Assembly (NCBI GenBank): GCA_046566185.1
Contig: JBKHXE010000021.1
Coordinates: forward strand, 1 to 64,000
Length of the DNA: 64,000 bases
Source of the DNA: SCSIO-59966 sp046566185
GTDB taxonomy: Bacteria > Actinomycetota > Actinomycetes > Actinomycetales > SCSIO-59966
Direction: 5' to 3'
In this document: positions 53,601 through 62,189 of the stretch, one piece after another
Numbering within the stretch: the first letter of the stretch is position 1
Layout: each line of letters starts with the position of its first letter
Made by a program: the position numbers and the translations under genes
The notes under the pieces: generated by a model
Told to the model about the DNA's origin: nothing
Databases searched by the model: none
The model's input: the letters and a program-made list of their open reading frames with translations, nothing else

Positions 53601-55530
53601 GCTCCGGGCGACGCGCCACGTCTCCCGCGTGGTCGGCGCGCACCACCAGCACGAGGGCCGCGCGGCGGTGGCCGACCGCCAGGTCGACGACGGCCGACAG
53701 GAACGCCTCACGCTCGTCCGGGTCGTCGCAGACGGTCCAGAGCTCCTCGGCCTGGTCGACCACCAGCACGACGCGGCTGTCGTCCGCGCCGTCCAGCACC
53801 ATCCTCCGCAGCAGGTCGGCCACCTGGTCGGCCGTGGGCTCGGCGCCCCGCAGGGCCACCCGGGCCAGCTCGTGCATCGGGTGCCGGCCCGGACGCAGGA
53901 GCATCACCGGCCACGCCTCGCTGCCCGGCAGCACCCCGGAGCGCAGGGAGGCGGCGAGCCCGGCCCGCACGAGGCTGGACTTCCCGCTGCCCGAGGTGCC
54001 GATCACGGCCAGCACGGTGGACGACGACACGCGCGCCACCAGCTCGGCGACGAGCCGCTCGCGGCCCGCGAACATCGACGCGTCCTCGACGTCGTAGGCC
54101 GCCAGGCCCTTCCACGGGCACACGTCGGCGGCGGGCCCCCGAGGCCGCAGCACCTCGCCGAGCCGCACCACCCCGTCCTGCAGCTCGGCGCGCGCGGCGT
54201 CCAGCCGTCGCCGACCGTCCCGTGCCTCGGCGGCCGCCGTCTCGACCCGAGACATCTCCCGCCGCCGGGCCGTCTCGACGGCGAGGTCGTGCACCGCGCC
54301 CGGTCGCCCGCCGGACCGGCGCAGCACGTCCGGCAGCACGTCGCGCGCCACCTGCTCGGGCAGGTAGGTCTCCAGCAGGGCCCGCACGTCCTCGGGCGCC
54401 AGCGGGCCGACGTCGAGGCGCTCCACGTCGGCGGGCACGCCGTCGGGCGTCCCCATCACGAGGGTGACCGCGGCATCGTCCCCCTGGGTGGGCAGCACCC
54501 GCAGGACCCGGCCGCCGGCTCGCGAGGCCGTCCCGGCGTCCGGGCCCGGGTCGTCGCGCACCTCGTTCCCCGCCGCGGCCACCTCCGCCGCGAACTGGCT
54601 GACGAGCCGGCGGACGCCGGAGCCGGGCTGACCGCGGACGACGACCGTGAGGCCCGGCCGCTGCTCGCTGCGGCGCCACGCGTCGCGCAGCGCCCCGAGC
54701 TCGCGCTCCCTGCCGACGAACGCTCCGGGCTCGGGGACCAACGCGGTCGGCAGCCGGGGCGCCCGGCGCGGGGCAGCCAGGCTCACATCCTGCGCGAGCA
54801 CCCGGCCGTGCAGGGTCCGCAGCGCCTCGCCCGGCTCGACGCCGAGCTCGTCGACGAGCTTCTCGCGGGCGCGGTGGTAGGCGGCCAGCGCGTCGGCCTG
54901 GCGTCCCTCGCGGTACAGCCCCAGCACGAGCAGCTCCCACAGTCGCTCGCGCAGCGGGTGGTCGTGGACGGCGGCCTCCAGCTCCGGCAGGCACTCGCGC
55001 GAGCGGCCCAGCTCGAGCTCGGCGGCGGCCCGGTCCTCGAACGCGGCGCGCCGCAGCTCCTCCAGCCGCCGCGCCTCGCCGCCGCCGAAGGCCGTGTCCT
55101 CGAAACCGGCGTACGCGGGCCCGCGCCACAGCGCGAGCGCCTGCCGCAGCGTGGCGGCCGCCGACTCGAGCCGCCCCTCCCGCAAGGCCCGGCGACCGAG
55201 CTCCACCAGCCGCTCGAAGTGCCGCGCGTCCACCGCCTCGTCGGGCACCGCCAGTCGGTACCCCGCGCCGTCGGTGACCAGGACCCGCGGCGGGCCGTCT
55301 CGGTCCGGCTCGAGCGACTTGCGCAGGCGCAGCACGTAGTTCTGCACCGACTTCGTCGCGGACCGCGGCGGGTCGTCCGCCCACAGCGTCCCCACCAGGT
55401 CGTCCACGGTGACCGTGCGGCCCGCGGACGCGACGAGCCGCGCGAGCACGGTGCGCTCCTTCGCCCCCGTGATCTCGACCGGGCCCTCGTCCACCGCTAC
55501 CTGCAGGGTGCCGAGGACGGCGAACTCCAC
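50629..55530 (-). CDS. BTAD-nSTAND-WD40 transcriptional regulator
   Basis: A 1633-residue protein. A winged-helix OmpR-type DNA-binding domain (about 1-90, SVQNYVLRLRKSLEPDR) and a BTAD helical domain (about 95-245) give the SARP-like head. A first P-loop region near 300 is degenerate (GQPGSGV: no lysine). A second is complete, G-TSGSGK-S with K517, followed by VLVVDQAEELW and a STAND winged-helix part. One membrane helix follows near 905-925 (LLGGVGVLLVVSLVAGVTAV), then about a dozen WD40 blades (FSPDGRRVATSSGDRTARVW) to the end. The start is set by TACGGT 6 nt before GTG 55530. It probably switches transcription upon a signal read by the propeller. The membrane helix would place the WD40 part on the other side, which is odd for this family. 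Confidence 0.88.
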   Translation of the reverse strand: MEFAVLGTLQVAVDEGPVEITGAKERTVLARLVASAGRTVTVDDLVGTLWADDPPRSATKSVQNYVLRLRKSLEPDRDGPPRVLVTDGAGYRLAVPDEAVDARHFERLVELGRRALREGRLESAAATLRQALALWRGPAYAGFEDTAFGGGEARRLEELRRAAFEDRAAAELELGRSRECLPELEAAVHDHPLRERLWELLVLGLYREGRQADALAAYHRAREKLVDELGVEPGEALRTLHGRVLAQDVSLAAPRRAPRLPTALVPEPGAFVGRERELGALRDAWRRSEQRPGLTVVVRGQPGSGVRRLVSQFAAEVAAAGNEVRDDPGPDAGTASRAGGRVLRVLPTQGDDAAVTLVMGTPDGVPADVERLDVGPLAPEDVRALLETYLPEQVARDVLPDVLRRSGGRPGAVHDLAVETARRREMSRVETAAAEARDGRRRLDAARAELQDGVVRLGEVLRPRGPAADVCPWKGLAAYDVEDASMFAGRERLVAELVARVSSSTVLAVIGTSGSGKSSLVRAGLAASLRSGVLPGSEAWPVMLLRPGRHPMHELARVALRGAEPTADQVADLLRRMVLDGADDSRVVLVVDQAEELWTVCDDPDEREAFLSAVVDLAVGHRRAALVLVVRADHAGDVARRPELARLLSDSTVLVGPPSEAELRRAVELPAERAGLVLDVGLTDALVADAAAEPGVLPLLSTALSELWEHRDGTRLTLAAYARAGGVRGAVARLAERVYGELDDEGRAAVRVLMLRLAGTGEGTAVSRRRVPLAELAALPDPHVRAVVGPLAGARLLSLGDGWVEAAHEALYREWPRLRHWVAEDAETRAIRGRLAAAAVDWAEGGREPTDLWRGARLAAGSDLAAARPGEITDLEAEFLAAARAALDAERADAERRATQATRQNRRLRWLLGGVGVLLVVSLVAGVTAVRAGDRAEREALVAQARELASSSLAVLDADPELAVMLAVESAQLARDNGLAVLGEAEDALHRAVTASRAVLSVDGVGGRVDWSPDGRLFVTEGPEESGLVELRDARTGEPVLSWVADDVDINMARFSPDGTMLASAGDDGVLDVWDPQTGELLHSLPGTGEIWSPWFSPDGRTVAAVWFADGQSTVRVWDLPTRSVVQERPMAGIKWALAMSPDGARLAAPLEDRGTLVVWDARSGAEVARAAGKEVADVDFSPDGRWVATADGDHAARVFDASTGAMVHAVTAHRAAVQAVAWSPDARRLATAGGDGTVRVWDVSADAARPELTLAGQGTQGLYDAVFSPDGRFVMTGDEAVSAVSVFDVTLGGGAEWAALPAMGDPEWNAADFTPDGQVVASSPDATVTRWDVDAGRAAVVMRPPAGAGDPEPARALAVSPDGTLVAATGFFAPVATVWDAAGGDVAFVAEAPDNVEWVSWSPDSQRLVLSTIDGSATVVDRDGRVLDVLSAPQGTGLEGATYSPDGRHMAAIATPNERANAEGVRIVVWDVATGEIVREIGGLGFLRRLAYSPDGTQVAVGSYTGPARIVDVSTGEVVHVLEGHSSHVTDVDFSPDGRRVATSSGDRTARVWDVETGLPLVTLHGHRSAVTYADFSPDGRRLVTAGQDDLVRVWALDLDDLLAMAQDAVTRPMTDQECRQYLHRDRCETGT

Positions 55531-55536
55531 GCTGGA

Positions 55537-55542
55537 ACCGTA
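55537..55542 (-). promoter_or_regulatory. -10 box of a leaderless promoter
   Basis: TACGGT on the minus strand plus 6 nt precedes the GTG of the BTAD-nSTAND gene, so this regulator has its own promoter 70 bp beyond the giant-protein cluster. Confidence 0.6.
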
Positions 55543-55612
55543 GGGCGGCGCGGAGGCGCTGGTCATGGGAACTGCTGTACTCGCGCCCGGTCTCCCCGCG
55601 GTCACGCGTCGG

Positions 55613-57427
55613 TCAGACGCCACCGCCCGGCGGGTCGGCGGTGTCGAAGCGCAGTCCGCTCGCCCCTTCGCCGTGGCCCACCCGCACGCGCCGTCCGACC
55701 CACAGCGACGTCCCCCCGCCGACGGTGCGCGCCAGCTGGAACGACCGCGTGACCACGACGCCGTCCCGCGGCACCTCCTCCTCGGCGACCCGCAGCCGGT
55801 CGGTGGCCGGGTCGGCGTCCGGCCGGGACAGCAGCACCGTGCCGCGAGGGTGCACGAGGTCGACGCGTGGCTGCGTCTCCCCGGCCGGGACGTCGAGGTA
55901 GCGCAGCAGCGGCCGGCGCTCCAGCACGTGCGGCGCGGTCAGGTCACCCGGGCGCTGCCGGACGGCGACCATCGGGATCCAGTTCTCCGGCACCGGGGTC
56001 ATCAGCCGCCAGACGACCCGGGCGTCACCGAGGTCGTCGGGTGCGGCGCCGACGAGGCGGACCGGCGCCGCGAGGCGCCCGACCGGCACCGGCTCGCCGG
56101 ACGTCGCGTCGGGCACCACCCGCTCGACGCCCCACACGAGGTTCGCCATCTCGTCGCGGAACAGCGCGACCTCCTCCAGCGGCTCGCCCTCCAGCACGTG
56201 CTGCAGCGTCGGCGCCAGCACGAACACCCGGTTGAGCCGGGAGGCGTCGCTCGCCGCGGTCGACTGGAACGCCGCCCAGCCGGGGCGGGTCGTCTCGCGG
56301 GCCGGGGCGATGTCGACCCGGTGACCGAACGTGTCCCGGACCTCGATGCGGTCCAGCCTCGTCACCGAGCCGTACGGCAGGTCCAGCGGCAGCTGGAACC
56401 AGTCGACGCCGTAGGCCAGGGCGAACTCCACGACGGCCAGCCGCGCGAGGTCGGTGCGCCCGCCCTGCACGCCGCCGAGGTAGACCGCGGAGTCCTCGAA
56501 GGCGAAGAGCCGGTCGCTCGGCATGCCGGCGAAGCGCACCGCCGACGGCAGGTTCGTGTCGGAGACCCGTTGCGCCGCGACCGCTGTCCCACTGCCGCCC
56601 AGCGAGGGGCCGGACCGCCCCTCGCCGTGGAACCAGTCCAGCGTGCCGCCGGTGTAGTCGTCGACGTCGACCACGACCGGGCCGTCGGTGAGGTCGGCCT
56701 GGACGGCGAAGCGGTGCTCGAGCCGGTGCGGGTCCCACGAGCTGTCACTGGGGGCGGCCAGCAGACCCGCACCCCAGGCCCGCCACCCGGCCAGGACGCC
56801 GCGGACGTCGTCGGCGGCCATCCCGGCGGCGTCGGCCAGCGGGGCCGGCAGGTCGTCGTCGGTCAGGGCGGACAGCACCGCCGCGCCGTCCGGGACGCGC
56901 CCGGCGGCCAGCCGCAGCCGGCGGGCACCGGCGGGGTCGGCGTCGGCGTCCGGCGCCGGGAAGGGGTAGGCAGCGACCGCGGCGTCGGCGACGGCGCCGT
57001 GGCCGCCGGCGCGGAGCAGCCGCAGCAGGTGCAGCCCGAGCTGCGTGCGCACCCGCACCGGCAGCACGGCGGGCACCTCGGCCTCCACCCGCACCTCCAG
57101 CGGCACGTCGTCCGGCTCGCCCGGCGCCATCGGCACGACGGTGCCGTCGTCGCCGGGGCGCAGCCGCGACAGCGGCGCCGTCTCCCCCTCGACGGTGGCG
57201 AGTACCGGGGTACCGGCGTCCTCGCCGCGCAGCTCGTCGTACTGCCACTGGCGCCCGAGCAGCCACAGCGGGTCGCCGAGCAGGGCCTGGGCCCCGGGCG
57301 TGAGGTCGCCCCGCGTCAGCGGCAGCGGCTCCAGCCGCGACCAGCGCGGCACGACCGGCAGCACCTGCCAGTCGGCGAACTTGCGGTCGATCTCGACCCG
57401 CACACTGCCCCAGTCGATCTCAGGCAC
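55613..57427 (-). CDS. Uncharacterised giant-cluster protein A
   Basis: A 604-residue soluble protein without signal peptide or membrane helix. N-terminal motifs VEIDRKFADWQVLPVVPRW and DPLWLLGRQWQYDELRGEDAG, then DWFQLPLDLPYGSVTRLDRI, RETTRPGWAAFQ and ENWIPMVAV, look conserved (many Trp, Tyr, charged pairs) and I remember similar segments from large hypothetical proteins of other bacteria, unverified. The GTG at 57427 overlaps the upstream stop by 8 nt (GTGCCTGA), so it is co-translated with the 1583-residue protein. No enzymatic motif can be pointed to. Confidence 0.75.
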   Translation of the reverse strand: MPEIDWGSVRVEIDRKFADWQVLPVVPRWSRLEPLPLTRGDLTPGAQALLGDPLWLLGRQWQYDELRGEDAGTPVLATVEGETAPLSRLRPGDDGTVVPMAPGEPDDVPLEVRVEAEVPAVLPVRVRTQLGLHLLRLLRAGGHGAVADAAVAAYPFPAPDADADPAGARRLRLAAGRVPDGAAVLSALTDDDLPAPLADAAGMAADDVRGVLAGWRAWGAGLLAAPSDSSWDPHRLEHRFAVQADLTDGPVVVDVDDYTGGTLDWFHGEGRSGPSLGGSGTAVAAQRVSDTNLPSAVRFAGMPSDRLFAFEDSAVYLGGVQGGRTDLARLAVVEFALAYGVDWFQLPLDLPYGSVTRLDRIEVRDTFGHRVDIAPARETTRPGWAAFQSTAASDASRLNRVFVLAPTLQHVLEGEPLEEVALFRDEMANLVWGVERVVPDATSGEPVPVGRLAAPVRLVGAAPDDLGDARVVWRLMTPVPENWIPMVAVRQRPGDLTAPHVLERRPLLRYLDVPAGETQPRVDLVHPRGTVLLSRPDADPATDRLRVAEEEVPRDGVVVTRSFQLARTVGGGTSLWVGRRVRVGHGEGASGLRFDTADPPGGGV

Positions 57428-60400
57428 CGGTGCTCCCCGCCTTCCCCAGCACGTGGTCGGCCAGCAACCCGCCGACGCCGGCGAGCTCCGCCGCGACCGC
57501 CAGCTCGCGCAGCCGCACGCCGGGCACGTCGCGGGTGTAGGTGTCCGGCAGGAACAGCGCCGGCAGGAACGTGGACAGCGGCGCCAGCTCGGCGGCGCCC
57601 ACGGTGCGCAGCCGGGCGAGGTCGACTGCCTCGGTGACACAGCCCAGCAGGGCGTCGAAGTCCCAGCGCCGCGCCTCGGCGTCCGGGTGCAGCCCGAGCA
57701 GCATCGTCTGCGGCGCCCGGGCTCCCGGCGCGTCGTACTGGAACGCCACCGCGGTGGTGTCGGACGCCGCCGGCACCGTCTCGGTCCAGGCGTCGACCAC
57801 CACGCCGGCGGCCGGCTGCGCCGGGTCGACGTCCTGCGGCGCGTGCAGCACCAGGCCGACGACACCGTGCGGTGGCGGCACGGGGACGCCCCGCTCGTCG
57901 CGCTCGAACGGCAGCGCGACCCAGCGGGCGCCGGGCCGGTGCGGCGCCTGGACGACGCGCAGGTCGGCGGCGACGTCCGCACCGTCCGCCTCGGCGTGCG
58001 CGAGCAGCGACGCCAGCGGGTCGAGCGCGGGCCTCACCAGGCTGCGGGTGTGCAGCCACGTCACCGCCGCGGTCTCGTCGGAGCCCAGCAGCGCGTCGCG
58101 GTCGGCGAGCGCGGCGGCCAGCGGGGCCGGTGCCGCGGGCAGCACCAGGGGCAGGAACGGCTGGTCGGCGCCGAGCAGGGTCCGCACGACGGCGCGCGCG
58201 GCGACCAGGCCCGGCGGCTCGGCGGGGCCCGGCGGGTCGCCGGCGGCCGGGTCCGTCGCCGAGGCGTCGGTGCCGGTGAGCAGCGCGTCGGCGGCGGCGA
58301 GCCGGGAGCGGAGCCGGTCGAGCACGGCGGCGGCGTGAGTGGCGCCGTCGTCGTCCCCGGCCGGCGACACGGCGTCCGGCCCGTCGAGGGGCACCACGGC
58401 CAGCAGCGCGTCGGCCAGCGCGTCGGCGTCCCCGCCGGCGAGGGCGGTCTCGAGCGCCGCCACCAGGCCGGCGGCGGCCGCCCGCACCGCTCCCGCCCGG
58501 GCGACCGCCTCGGTGACGTCGTACCGCCCGGGCGGGCTGCCGGCGCCGCCGGACAGGTCGTCGGAGGCGACCAGGTCGGCGGGGGTCAGCACCGGGGCGC
58601 CGGCGACGTCCGCGGCCCAGCCGGCGAGGTCGAGCACCGGCGCGAGGCCGGCGGCCTCGACGCTGACGGCGTCGTCCGGGCCGGGCTGGTGGCCGCCGGT
58701 CTCGGCGGCCCGGCCGAGTGCCAGGGCGGCGCGCAGCTCCAGCTCGGTGGGCCTGCCCCCGGCGGGCCGGCGGGCGGCGAGGGCGAACGACAGCGCGCCC
58801 AGACCCGCCGCCACCGCGTCGACACCCACCGACAGCGGCACCGCCGGCTCGCGGTCGAGCGTCCCGGTGACGCGCCACCGGTCGGGGCGGCCGAGCACGG
58901 TGCCCACCCAGCGGTCCAGCCGCGGCTCGGCGACCGAGCGGATGTCCTCCGGCCAGCCACCGGCGGGGTCGTCCGGCTCCGCGGGCAGCCACAGCCCGAC
59001 GCGGTGCGCGACGACGGCGCCGTCGCGGGGGGTCCGCACGAACTCCGGGTCCGGCGGCGGCGCCTGGCGGTCGTGCGCGGCCAGCGCCGCGCCGGAGCGC
59101 TCCAGGTTGCCGGCGGTCGCCTGGTGCACGGCCTCGGCCACGAGCACGTCGCTCACCGCGTCCGCGAGGCCGGCCACGGCGTCCAGCACCGCGGCGACGG
59201 CGGCGTGGTCGGCGGCGGCGACGCCGGCCGCGGTGAGCAGCCCGGTCCGCTCGCGCTCCCAGCGCGCCAGCAGCGCGACGCCGTCGACGACGTCGCGGGC
59301 CGCCACCGACTCCACGGGCTCGACGAGCTCCGGGTCGTCGGGCCGTTCGCTGCGCAGCGGGCACTGCATCCGCAGCGGCAGGATCCACCGGGCCAGCCGC
59401 AGGTCGGCCCGCTGCAGGCCGCGCTCCACCCGGTACCCGAGCAGCGCGGCCAGCCGCTGCCCCGAGCCGATGCCCTCGAGCAGCCGCAGGGCCTCGCGGA
59501 CCCGGCGGGAGGTGAGGTCGAGGTCGAACACCTCGCCGGCACCGGTGCGGTGCGCCATCCGCGCGCTGCGCATCACGGCCAGCGAGACCGCCTGGCCGAG
59601 GGAGGGCGCGTGCACGAAGCCGGCGCTGTCGGCGGCCGGCCCGGTGTCGCGGCGCAGGTCCTCGACGACGCCCCAGCCGCCGAGGTGCACCCCGGTCGGG
59701 GCGGTGCCGCGGCGCTCCTGCAGCCGCGCCGCCGCCAGCGACGTGAACCAGGCGTCGAGCCGGGTCGCGTACAGGTCGAGGACGCCGCGGAACGCCCAGT
59801 CCAGCTGGCCGGGGGGCGCCTCGGTGAGCGTCGTGACCGCCTCGCGGTACCGGGCGAGCCGGTGCAGCGGGCTGTCCGGGACGTCGAGCAGGTCGCGGAA
59901 CGCGGACGCCTGCCGCCAGAAGGCGGTCGCGACGTGCTCGCCGAGCGTGGCCGTGCCGGTCAGCTGCGGCAGCACGGTGCTCGACAGCTCCAGCGGGGTG
60001 CTCGGCACCGCGACGGCGGACCCGGGCGCCGCGGGGGCGGACACCTCCGGCTCCACCCGCAGCGTGAACGGCACCCGGTCGGCGGTGCGGCCGAGGTAGG
60101 CCGTGAACTCCGGTGAGACGCCGAGGGTCGGCGCGGCGTCCCGGGCGGCCTGCTTGGCGGCCAGGTCGTACTCGCGCACCAGCGCGTACGCGAGGAAGGC
60201 CTCCAGCAGCGCGACCGAGTTCGTCCGGCCGTCGACGAGCCGGCGGGCGTCCGGCTGCGACATCGCGTCGAGCAGCTCCGCCAGGTAGCCGGTCGGGTCG
60301 GCCAGGTCGGGGCGGGCGACGAGCGGGACGTCGAGGCCCCGGCCGGTGGGGTCGTGCACGAGCTGGGTCAGCGGCACCGTCGGGTACCAGCCCATCGTCC

Positions 60401-62171
60401 CGAGCACGGTCGCGGTGACCCGGTGCTGCAGGTCGGCGAGCGCGCCGATCTTCTGTCCCGCGTAGCGGAACTCCGCCGGCCCGGTGAGCACCCGGAAGTC
60501 CAGCGACCACGCGACCGGGGTGCGCTGCAGCAGCCGCAGCAGCACGTCGTCCGCGTCCTCGCGGGTGCGTACGTCGGCGATCCGCGGCACGAGTGCGACG
60601 AGCTCCTCGACGAGGCCGCGCAGCCGGCCGCCGACGGTCAGGACGTCGCGCTGCGCCCGGCGGCCGCGGGTCGGCGCGAAGGAGCGCGGGACGACCGGGA
60701 GCAGCCCGTACGGCTGGTCGGCGACGCGCCAGGTCGGCAGCGGCCCGCCGGGGCGCAGGTGGGCCGCGGCGTGGTCGCGCAGCGCCTGCTCGACGCGCTC
60801 GTCGTCCACCAGCGGGTCGAGCATCTCCCGCAGGTAGTAGCCGGCCGTGGCGGGCCACAGCGCGTCCACCAGCGCGCCCTGCCAGGCCTGCTCGCGCAGG
60901 TCGGCGCCCGGGACGCCGGCGAGCACCGAGCCGCCGAGCCCGAGGGCGGACGCCGTCAGGGTCGCGGCGTCGTCCGGGCGTGGCGCGGCGAACCGGTGCG
61001 GGGCGAGCTGCTCGCGGGCGGCGGCGGGGTCGCTGCTGAAGCCGCTGCGCACGGCCCGGTCCTGCCCCGGGCCCGGGGACGCGGTGGAGTTCGTCGCCGT
61101 GCCCTGCGGCACGAACGCGAGGTCACCCTCGCCGGCGAGCCCGGCGAGGTGCGCCTCGAGCGCGGCAGCGCCCTGCGCCGGGTCGAGCGTGCGGTCGACC
61201 CCGAGGACGACGAGCCGGTCGACGCCGTCCGCGAGGCGGACGCCGGGCACGACGTCGGACTGCTCGACGGTGACGAGCATGCCCACCGACTCCGCGGCGT
61301 CCGGGTCGTGCACCCAGCGCAGGCCCTCGTCGGCGGGCAGACCGCGCGGGGTCGCGGGGGCCTCGGGGTCGGGTCGGGGGCCGACCTGCAGGGTGTCGGG
61401 GACGGTGCTGCCCCACACGCGGAAGATCTGCCGGTGGCGTCCCTCGGCCTCCCGGCGGAACCCGACGACCGCCCACCGGTCGGGCAGCAGGGTCGCCTGC
61501 GGCGCGCGGCTCCACGCGGCGGCGCGGCGCGGCAGGTCGTCCCAGCGCGGCGCCTCGTCGTCGGTCCCGAGGTTCACCGGTGGGTAGGTGCGGACCAGGA
61601 ACGCGGCCCGGCCGGGACGCAGCCGGGTGGCGAGCACCCCCCACGCCTCGTCGGCGAGGACGTCGACCAGCGGGTCGGGGGCCAGCGGGTCGTCCGGCCC
61701 GCGGTGCGGCCACCGGTGCTCCCAGTACCAGCGCAGGCCCTTCTCCTCGTCCTCGGTGAGCGCCGGGTCGTGCGTGCTGACGTGCACCTGGTCGGGGAAC
61801 ACCCGCACGCGCAGCCGGTCCGGCCCGTCGAAGCGGGTCTCGATCCGGACCGGCAGCAGCAGCACCGGGTGGTCGGCGGACAGGGACGTCACGGCGTCCT
61901 CGGGCGACCCGACCTCGAGCAGCCGGTCCGCGAGCTCGCCGACGCGCAGCCTGGCGCCCGTCTCCCGGGCGAGCAGGTCGCGGCGCTCGGTGACCAGCCG
62001 CCGCAGTGTCTCGTCCTCGCGCTCGGTGACCGAGGTGTCGCCGGCGCCGAGTGCGGCGTCCCGGGCGGTGGAGGCCTCCGCGACGGCGACGTCGAGCAGG
62101 CGCAGCCGCTCCTGGTGCTCGGCGACCGAGCGGCGGGCCGCGGTGATGGCGGTGAGGTCGAGGTCCGGCAT
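57420..62171 (-). CDS. Uncharacterised giant-cluster protein B
   Basis: A 1583-residue protein without export signal. The first 85 residues are predicted coiled coil (heptad pattern, e.g. AEHQERLRLLDVAVAEAS), then HPVLLLPVRIETRF and FPDQVHVSTHDPALTEDE, DLAFVPQGTATNST near 360, PATAGYYLREMLDP near 440 and VADQPYGLLPVVPRSFAP near 490, followed by about 1000 residues of alanine-rich helical sequence. The motifs have a conserved look, but I do not recognise a family with known function. GGGAG stands 9 nt ahead of ATG 62171, which follows the previous gene by 18 nt. It is the core of the three-gene transcript. Confidence 0.8.
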   Translation of the reverse strand: MPDLDLTAITAARRSVAEHQERLRLLDVAVAEASTARDAALGAGDTSVTEREDETLRRLVTERRDLLARETGARLRVGELADRLLEVGSPEDAVTSLSADHPVLLLPVRIETRFDGPDRLRVRVFPDQVHVSTHDPALTEDEEKGLRWYWEHRWPHRGPDDPLAPDPLVDVLADEAWGVLATRLRPGRAAFLVRTYPPVNLGTDDEAPRWDDLPRRAAAWSRAPQATLLPDRWAVVGFRREAEGRHRQIFRVWGSTVPDTLQVGPRPDPEAPATPRGLPADEGLRWVHDPDAAESVGMLVTVEQSDVVPGVRLADGVDRLVVLGVDRTLDPAQGAAALEAHLAGLAGEGDLAFVPQGTATNSTASPGPGQDRAVRSGFSSDPAAAREQLAPHRFAAPRPDDAATLTASALGLGGSVLAGVPGADLREQAWQGALVDALWPATAGYYLREMLDPLVDDERVEQALRDHAAAHLRPGGPLPTWRVADQPYGLLPVVPRSFAPTRGRRAQRDVLTVGGRLRGLVEELVALVPRIADVRTREDADDVLLRLLQRTPVAWSLDFRVLTGPAEFRYAGQKIGALADLQHRVTATVLGTMGWYPTVPLTQLVHDPTGRGLDVPLVARPDLADPTGYLAELLDAMSQPDARRLVDGRTNSVALLEAFLAYALVREYDLAAKQAARDAAPTLGVSPEFTAYLGRTADRVPFTLRVEPEVSAPAAPGSAVAVPSTPLELSSTVLPQLTGTATLGEHVATAFWRQASAFRDLLDVPDSPLHRLARYREAVTTLTEAPPGQLDWAFRGVLDLYATRLDAWFTSLAAARLQERRGTAPTGVHLGGWGVVEDLRRDTGPAADSAGFVHAPSLGQAVSLAVMRSARMAHRTGAGEVFDLDLTSRRVREALRLLEGIGSGQRLAALLGYRVERGLQRADLRLARWILPLRMQCPLRSERPDDPELVEPVESVAARDVVDGVALLARWERERTGLLTAAGVAAADHAAVAAVLDAVAGLADAVSDVLVAEAVHQATAGNLERSGAALAAHDRQAPPPDPEFVRTPRDGAVVAHRVGLWLPAEPDDPAGGWPEDIRSVAEPRLDRWVGTVLGRPDRWRVTGTLDREPAVPLSVGVDAVAAGLGALSFALAARRPAGGRPTELELRAALALGRAAETGGHQPGPDDAVSVEAAGLAPVLDLAGWAADVAGAPVLTPADLVASDDLSGGAGSPPGRYDVTEAVARAGAVRAAAAGLVAALETALAGGDADALADALLAVVPLDGPDAVSPAGDDDGATHAAAVLDRLRSRLAAADALLTGTDASATDPAAGDPPGPAEPPGLVAARAVVRTLLGADQPFLPLVLPAAPAPLAAALADRDALLGSDETAAVTWLHTRSLVRPALDPLASLLAHAEADGADVAADLRVVQAPHRPGARWVALPFERDERGVPVPPPHGVVGLVLHAPQDVDPAQPAAGVVVDAWTETVPAASDTTAVAFQYDAPGARAPQTMLLGLHPDAEARRWDFDALLGCVTEAVDLARLRTVGAAELAPLSTFLPALFLPDTYTRDVPGVRLRELAVAAELAGVGGLLADHVLGKAGSTGA

Positions 62172-62189
62172 CGGTGGGCTCCCCCGGGC

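Noticed and set aside
57045..60116. 1023-residue rightward frame across the giant-protein cluster
   Set aside because: Low-complexity Arg/Gly/Gln/Val/Pro sequence typical of shadows in GC-rich coding DNA; the leftward frame has aromatic-rich conserved-looking motifs and good SD/overlap signals.
57316..60858. 1180-residue leftward frame overlapping protein B
   Set aside because: Another frame on the same strand as protein B; extremely Arg/Ala/Gly-rich, without recognisable motifs or an SD.
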